A DNA stretch of 18,842 bases from Blautia sp. BIOML-A1. Lineage in GTDB: Bacteria; Bacillota; Clostridia; Lachnospirales; Lachnospiraceae. Where the stretch lies: contig NZ_WWVR01000045.1 of the NCBI RefSeq assembly GCF_009883055.1, positions 1 to 18,842 on the forward strand. Direction: 5' to 3'. Made by a program: the position numbers and the translations under genes. Within the stretch, counting starts at the first letter, position 1. Every line of letters begins with the position of its first letter. A model generated the notes under the pieces. That model did not search any database. It was not told where the DNA came from and worked only from the letters and a program-made list of their open reading frames with translations. Below, in pieces: positions 15,003-18,842 of the stretch.

Positions 15003-15324
15003 AAAAACAAAAACTATTGCGGAATTAGCTGATTACGTCCGATCTGATCTGCCGGTACAGGAAATAATAGATAATTTTCAATATTTAATTCAAAAACTTG
15101 ATTATACAAATCGAGTAGCTGCGATCACGAAGGCAATCGAACGACTCAACGATGGCTGCACGTACGACTACGTAGCGGCCGGTCTCAGAGAATGGTATGG
15201 AATAGATATATCCTCTCAAGAGCTGGCGCTGCTCTTATATGGAGCAGAAGGGCTTTTACCGCGTGAAATACGATATAAACGACAACTTGCAAAACAAGAG
15301 AAAAAAGCGAATCAAACCGAATAA
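14995..15324 (+). CDS. Unknown 109-residue protein, last gene of the operon, built from modules of genes 2 and 3
   Basis: Residues 17-35 (SDLPVQEIIDNFQYLIQKL) resemble residues 35-53 of the third protein. Residues 46-81 (AIERLNDGCTYDYVAAGLRE, then WYGIDISSQELALLL) match both repeats of the second protein. It therefore combines two modules used separately by its neighbours. The tail is strongly basic (EIRYKRQLAKQEKKANQTE), which would suit nucleic-acid contact. The ATG at 14995 is preceded by GAGGAT and overlaps the fourth gene's stop; an upstream frame from 14917 is a shadow. A strong terminator follows 11 bases after the stop. Confidence 0.65.
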   Translation: MSEKTKTIAELADYVRSDLPVQEIIDNFQYLIQKLDYTNRVAAITKAIERLNDGCTYDYVAAGLREWYGIDISSQELALLLYGAEGLLPREIRYKRQLAKQEKKANQTE

Positions 15325-15335
15325 TCTCCTCACAG

Positions 15336-15364
15336 AAAGAGACCCACTCACCGGGTCTCTTTTT
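15336..15364 (+). terminator. Strong factor-independent terminator of the five-gene operon
   Basis: AAAGAGACCC (15336-15345) pairs perfectly with GGGTCTCTTT (15353-15362) around a 7-base loop and runs into a T tract. It marks the operon end. Confidence 0.88.
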
Positions 15365-15378
15365 CCGTATCCTCCAAA

Positions 15379-15433
15379 ATCGCCCCAAAACCCCTAATAT
15401 CACCTCAAAACCTACCAATATCGCACCAAAACC
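15379..15433 (+). repeat. Three 14-bp direct repeats, 20-21 bp period
   Basis: ATCGCCCCAAAACC (15379-15392), ATCACCTCAAAACC (15399-15412) and ATCGCACCAAAACC (15420-15433) share 12 or more of 14 bases with the first or third copy. Start-to-start spacing is 20 and 21 bp, about two helical turns. Confidence 0.65.
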
Positions 15434-15441
15434 ATTTTCTT

Positions 15442-15459
15442 CCCGACATACATGTCGGG
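15442..15459. repeat. 18-bp palindrome CCCGACAT-AC-ATGTCGGG
   Basis: An 8-bp stem with a 2-base centre, lying between the 14-bp repeats and the 31-bp array. No T run follows, so it is more likely a binding site than a terminator. Confidence 0.6.
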
Positions 15460-15484
15460 AACATCAGCTACCGCTACCCTAATT

Positions 15485-15729
15485 ATATCACATACAGCAT
15501 TTTTTATTACCACTTATGCCGTATGTGGCATTAATAACACTTCTTTATGCCCAATACGGCATTAACAACTTTCCTTTATGCCTTATACGGCATTAATAGT
15601 TCTTACTTATGCCCTATACGGCATTTTCACCGTTTAATTATGCCACATACGGCATAAAGCAACTCCTTCTAAAATATCGGTTATGCCGTATGCGGCATTA
15701 ACACCCTTTGATTATGCCGTATTTGGCAT
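15485..15729. repeat. Array of eight 16-bp palindromic units with 31-bp period (iteron/centromere-like)
   Basis: The unit is ATGCC-6 bases-GGCAT, with centre often (C/T/A)(T/A)ATAC or GTATGC. Copies start at 15485 (degenerate), 15516, 15547, 15578, 15609, 15640, 15683 and 15714. Starts are exactly 31 bp apart except one gap of 43. The 15-base spacers are also alike (TAA-rich start, T-rich end). Thirty-one bp is three helical turns, so bound proteins would line up on one face. This suggests a replication-initiator or partition-protein site. Confidence 0.85.
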
Positions 15730-15783
15730 TTTCTATTTTTTCTCAATATCTGTTCTGATATACCCCGTTTTAAAAAATCCATA

Positions 15784-15843
15784 TTTTTCTAAAATAGATC
15801 TTCTTTGAATAGGAATTTGCACACCGGCCTTTTTCTAAAATAG
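15784..15843 (+). repeat. TTTTTCTAAAATAG direct repeats
   Basis: The 14-mer TTTTTCTAAAATAG occurs exactly at 15784-15797 and 15830-15843. Weaker copies are at 15870-15883 (CTTTTTAAAATATC) and 15665-15678 (CCTTCTAAAATATC). Confidence 0.55.
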
Positions 15844-15882
15844 CAATTTCAGGACGAGTGTTTTCAGATCTTTTTAAAATAT

Positions 15883-16116
15883 CAACTTTTACGGAGAACC
15901 AGGATTTCTAAAAGTTGGCAGTAGGATTAATCAAAAATTACCTGGAAACCAAACAAACCATTCTATAAATCATATAAATATTGCTACTTTTTTAACTTTT
16001 ATTGTTCTAAATTCCAACTTTTATAAAAAAATGTCAACTTTTTGTTCTAAAAAAACAAGTGATTTTACTAGAAGAGAACAACTTTTACTCCCCTAAAAGT
16101 TGACGTTTAAAAGTTG
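15883..16116. repeat. CAACTTTT repeats in both orientations
   Basis: CAACTTTT occurs at 15883, 16015, 16035 and 16079, and its complement AAAAGTTG at 15910, 16095 and 16109. Two pairs form perfect 9-bp inverted repeats: 15883-15891 with 15909-15917, and 16079-16087 with 16094-16102. They crowd up to the end of the gene at 16139-16405. Confidence 0.6.
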
Positions 16117-16138
16117 AAACAGAACCTGAAAACCGGTC

Positions 16139-16405
16139 CTACTGATTAATGAATTCTAATGTATCGGATGCACCAGCATAATATGCCAGTTGTTCTACGC
16201 GCTCGCTACGGGATCTCATACAGAAAATCAGATCGTCTATAATACTCCTGTCGTTATTTGTTAATTGCAAATTCTCATACCGCCATTGTAGTTCCTCTAA
16301 ATCCCTGTTGTCCTGTGCTACCGCCTCAGTTTTGCCTATCTGTCGCATAGATTCCAGCCGGCGTTGTTCAAAAATGCCGCCAATGTTAATTTCAATCTCA
16401 TCCAT
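16139..16405 (-). CDS. Hypothetical 88-residue protein facing the repeat block
   Basis: No family is recognised. The protein is charged and helical (GIFEQRRLESMRQIGKTEAV, then LEELQWRYENLQLT, which could form a short coiled coil, and RSRSERVEQLAYYAG near the end). I prefer the ATG at 16405, which has GGGAG 12 bases upstream, over the ATG at 16426, which has no ribosome site. The stop lies about 20 bases from the last CAACTTTT-type repeat. A small charged gene beside an iteron-like block could encode the protein that binds it, but this is inference only. Confidence 0.5.
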   Translation of the reverse strand: MDEIEINIGGIFEQRRLESMRQIGKTEAVAQDNRDLEELQWRYENLQLTNNDRSIIDDLIFCMRSRSERVEQLAYYAGASDTLEFINQ

Positions 16406-16472
16406 TTTGTAAAAAATCTCCCACATAATTATAATTATACTATACCTATGTACAGGATATTTTACAATTATT

Positions 16473-16506
16473 ACCGTTCGCCATTTTTCGACACTTGAAC
16501 GGTGTC
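16473..16506. promoter_or_regulatory. Interlocked inverted repeats between divergent genes
   Basis: ACCGTTC (16473-16479) pairs with GAACGGT (16497-16503), and GACAC (16490-16494) pairs with GTGTC (16502-16506). They lie between the divergent 88-residue gene and the methyltransferase promoter, a good place for an operator. Confidence 0.4.
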
Positions 16507-16513
16507 TATTTTA

Positions 16514-16542
16514 TTGTCGTCCGATGTCTAATATGCTATATT
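16514..16542 (+). promoter_or_regulatory. Sigma-70-type promoter of the methyltransferase locus
   Basis: TTGTCG (16514-16519), a 17-base spacer with TG close to the -10, and TATATT (16537-16542). It lies 14 bases before the ribosome site AAGGAG (16556-16561). Confidence 0.65.
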
Positions 16543-16567
16543 TGTATTAATATGGAAGGAGAAATTT

Positions 16568-17712
16568 ATAAGCACTATAAATCATGCTGCAGCAGCCAAA
16601 AATTTTTATGAATATTGGATGGACAAATGATATGAAAAAGGCGAAAGTCAGCCGTTCTGGTTGTCGCTGCTACGACAGGTTTTTGGGATTGAAGAACCGG
16701 AAAAATATATAAAATTTGAGGAGCAGGTAAAATTAGATCATACGAACTTCATTGATGCATATATTCCACAGACAAGAGTATTGATAGAACAAAAAGGGCG
16801 AAAAAGAGGCCTTCGAAAACCTACCAGACAGGCAGACGGTTCTATCCTTACTCCATTTGAACAAGCTAAACGATACAGCATTGAATTACCATTTTCAAAA
16901 CACCCGCGCTGGGTAGTAGCGTGCAACTTCAAAGAATTTCATATTTATGATATGGAAAAACCTGACGGTGAACCAATAATAGTCGAACTTAAAAACCTTT
17001 ACAGAGATTATTATTTGTTACAATTCCTAGTAGAGGAACGTGAAGAACCATTAAAGCGCGAGGTTGATATTTCAATGGCTGCCGGCGATATCGTTGGCAG
17101 GCTTTACGATGCTCTTGCTAACTAGTATGATGATCCCACCTGCGAACATTCCCTGCGTAGCCTTAACATACTATGTGTACGATTTGTATTTTGTCTGTAT
17201 GCAGAAGACGCTGGAGTATTTCCTCATCATGGACAGTTTAGAGATTATCTTTCTGGGTATAGTCCGCGTCATATGCGTAATGCTATAATAGATCTATTTC
17301 AAACGCTGGATACTGAAATAAAAAACAGAAGCTCCTACCTCCTGGATGAATTGAAAGATTTTCCGTATGTAAACGGCGGTCTGTTTGCGGACGAATGAAG
17401 AGCGATTACAGTTATTCGACACAGCTTGTATACAACACTTTTCCATGGCCATCTCCTACTGAAAAACAAAAAGCTCGTATAGAGCAGACCGCCCAGACAA
17501 TTTTGGACGCAAGAGCGTTATATCCGGATTGCAGCCTAGCAGATCTTTACGATCCTGTAACGATGCCAGAGGAATTATCTAGGGCACACCGTTTGAATGA
17601 TAAAGCTGTTATGGAGGCTTATGGAATTACGAAGGATGATCCGGCTTTTTTCTCTGAAGAGGCATGTGTAGCTGAGTTGATGAAAAAATATCAAGAATTG
17701 ACATCTAAATAA
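16568..17712 (+). pseudogene. MmeI-like type IIG restriction enzyme/DNA methyltransferase, multiply broken
   Basis: Three reading-frame pieces together match one large family. The front piece reads STINHAAAAKNFYEYWMDK, then, after a TGA (16628-16630), YEKGESQPFWLSLLRQVFG. It continues through FIDAYIPQTRVLIEQK, the PD-(D/E)xK-type nuclease motif with D, E and K. A TAG (17123-17125) interrupts the frame between LYDALAN and YDDPTCEHSLRSLN; the frame then continues with FCLYAEDAGVF up to FPYVNGGLFADE at 17395. Here an out-of-frame junction jumps to the carboxyl end (KSDYSYSTQLVYNTFPWPSP to MKKYQELTSK). Several hundred residues are gone, including the SAM-binding and catalytic NPPY-type motifs. 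The expected start after AAGGAG is ATA (16568-16570). The locus cannot make an active restriction-modification enzyme. Confidence 0.85.
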
Positions 17713-17729
17713 CCGCTAAGGAGGTTCCT

Positions 17730-18527
17730 ATGAAACAGCTTGTCTTCCAGACCTTAGAAGAATCTGAAAAATATTGGTCTTCAGCACCTATCGAGGAAAA
17801 GAAAAAGATAATTCAGTTTAGTCATCAAAAAGATTCTCTTAATACAAATTATTCTATCTGGGGCGCGCCAACAGTTGAATTTTTAAGAATTCTTTTGTGT
17901 GATCTATATCAAATTCGTGATATATATTTAAGATACGATTCTCTGAATCAATTGGAAAAACATGGATTAGCACACATAATCATTTCCGCTACATCTGCCT
18001 ATATTGAAGGTAAATATAAGCATATTTTATTAGCACATTATTCTGAAGATAACGTAAATAAAGTCGTATTTTTATCCATATCTTCAGATTGTTCTAAGGC
18101 GATGAATAGACTTCAGATTTTCTCTATGGACATCCTGAGGGTAGTTAAGAAGCTCGAAATTCCGGATTATATAAAAACGGATACTGATTTAAAGAATTGG
18201 CTACAAGCTGAATATAATACTAAAGAAATTCATCTCTTTAAAGGGGTATTTGAAAAATATGATCCAAATGTTATTGACTATTTTGGAAATTACATACACC
18301 CGAGAGTAAAGCGAATCATCAGCATGGCTGATACCTGGGATCAAATCAAATGCTACAGAAATTTGTTGGCTCACCCGCAGGAAAAGATTAATGAACGAGC
18401 TTTAAAAATGGCCTGCGAGACACTTCTTTCCGAGGAATTTATACGTAGAATAGAAGGGATTTCTCTCTGGCTGTTATCATTACCACCAGCACAGCAGCAA
18501 GAACTTGTAGACAGGCTAACTTCTTAA
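17730..18527 (+). CDS. Unknown 265-residue protein with HEPN-like RxxxxH motif
   Basis: The protein is mostly helical and has no signal peptide. Near the carboxyl end, R210-NLLA-H215 (in WDQIKCYRNLLAHPQEKINE) fits the R-x4-6-H active-site motif of HEPN-domain ribonucleases, and helices before and after it fit the fold. I do not recognise the front part, which has several aromatic/leucine helices (VEFLRILLCDLYQIRDIYLR). The start is sure: AAGGAGG sits 6 bases before the ATG. It begins 17 bases after the methyltransferase remnant on the same strand, so it was probably its co-transcribed partner, and it is intact while the methyltransferase is ruined. HEPN RNases are frequent in defence and toxin systems. 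An RNase toxin or abortive-infection effector is possible but not shown; 'RNLLAHP' also occurs in non-catalytic HEPN-like proteins. Confidence 0.6.
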   Translation: MKQLVFQTLEESEKYWSSAPIEEKKKIIQFSHQKDSLNTNYSIWGAPTVEFLRILLCDLYQIRDIYLRYDSLNQLEKHGLAHIIISATSAYIEGKYKHILLAHYSEDNVNKVVFLSISSDCSKAMNRLQIFSMDILRVVKKLEIPDYIKTDTDLKNWLQAEYNTKEIHLFKGVFEKYDPNVIDYFGNYIHPRVKRIISMADTWDQIKCYRNLLAHPQEKINERALKMACETLLSEEFIRRIEGISLWLLSLPPAQQQELVDRLTS

Positions 18528-18842
18528 ATCTTGTCAAAACATGAAGCTCATTATAATAATAAGAAACTGACTCGGATTTCTGGGTCTTTTCCTTTACTTC
18601 AAAACGCCTCCTTAAAAAAAATCAAAACTTTGAAAAGTTATCACCTTTTCTTACTGAACAACACTTTTATTTTTGATAAAATGTGTATCAAATACAAAAA
18701 GTCCATACCAAAACATACACGACTTTCTGTTAAGATAACTGTATAGTAATTATAAGGAGCATTCCTGTAATTCATTAAAAGCGCCAATTGAATAAAAAAG
18801 AACCTCAAGGTATGATTGAGTTGCATCTTGGCGGATGTAAGC
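18528..18842. other. Gene-free tail with possible terminator and inverted repeat
   Basis: No convincing gene is seen. GACTC (18569-18573) can pair with GGGTC (18582-18586) ahead of TTTTCC, a weak terminator for the HEPN-like gene. TTTGATA (18672-18678) and TATCAAA (18686-18692) form a 7-bp inverted repeat in AT-rich DNA. TATAGT followed by AAGGAG (about 18740-18760) could be the start of a gene that continues beyond the window. Confidence 0.35.

Noticed and set aside
15185..15418. 77-codon minus-strand frame ending in the operon's last gene
   Set aside because: Its start lies in the 14-bp repeats and it crosses the strong terminator; it is a shadow.
15485..15729. The regular repeat-spacer array as a CRISPR
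   Set aside because: The repeats are only 16 bp and palindromic, the spacers are 15 bp and similar to one another, and no cas gene is near. Iteron or centromere fits better.
17064..17288. 74-codon plus-strand hydrophobic frame
   Set aside because: It is an alternative frame of the methyltransferase pseudogene, whose own frame matches the family through this region.

Overview
The window looks like a chromosomal accessory region of a gut Firmicute, most likely a Lachnospiraceae/Clostridia member. The DNA is AT-rich with strong AGGAGG-type ribosome sites. It carries a Tn916-type xis-int pair and two large proteins typical of clostridial conjugative elements (an SNF2-like helicase and a YodL-domain protein). 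It also carries a type IIG (MmeI-like) methyltransferase whose relatives are common in this group. The species cannot be fixed from the sequence alone.

Layout. (1) 1-1630: the end of a natural-product-like locus on the minus strand. It holds a stand-alone thioesterase with a Cys nucleophile, a cyclase-family gene cut off at the window edge by foreign DNA, and a 3' fragment of a PIN-domain gene abutting the conjugative-element DNA. (2) 1628-8559: a decayed integrative conjugative element on the minus strand. A parA 5' fragment is fused by a large deletion to the helicase half of a polyvalent methylase/helicase, followed by an apparently intact YodL-domain protein. The transfer module is gone. 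(3) 8560-10211: a Tn916-like int (truncated just before the HxxR box) and an intact xis whose start codon lies in a 12-bp inverted repeat, plus a pair of about 25-bp direct repeats beside int. (4) 10330-12090: small accessory genes: two short orphan HicB-like proteins, a glutamine-rich small protein, a degenerate serine recombinase without an ATG/GTG/TTG start, and an unknown 83-residue protein. (5) 12.1-13.1 kb: a gene-free, repeat-dense control region. It ends in a perfect 18-bp inverted repeat that brackets the ribosome site and leader of the next operon, so it could be an invertible switch. (6) 13128-15324: a tightly overlapping five-gene operon of unrecognised proteins that share recombined sequence modules, closed by a strong terminator. 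(7) 15.37-16.12 kb: a second gene-free block with several repeat families. The most striking is eight 16-bp palindromic units spaced 31 bp apart, which resemble iterons or a centromere. A small unknown gene (16139-16405) points into this block. (8) 16.5-18.5 kb: a type IIG restriction-methyltransferase pseudogene (lost start, two nonsense codons, large internal deletion) followed directly by an intact gene with a HEPN-like RxxxxH motif.

Segments 2 and 3 are wreckage of conjugative elements. Segments 4-7 look like one compact element with its own repeats and regulatory genes but no recognisable replication initiator, relaxase or capsid gene. That element is the best candidate for an undescribed system. 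Segment 8 is a decayed restriction or defence locus.
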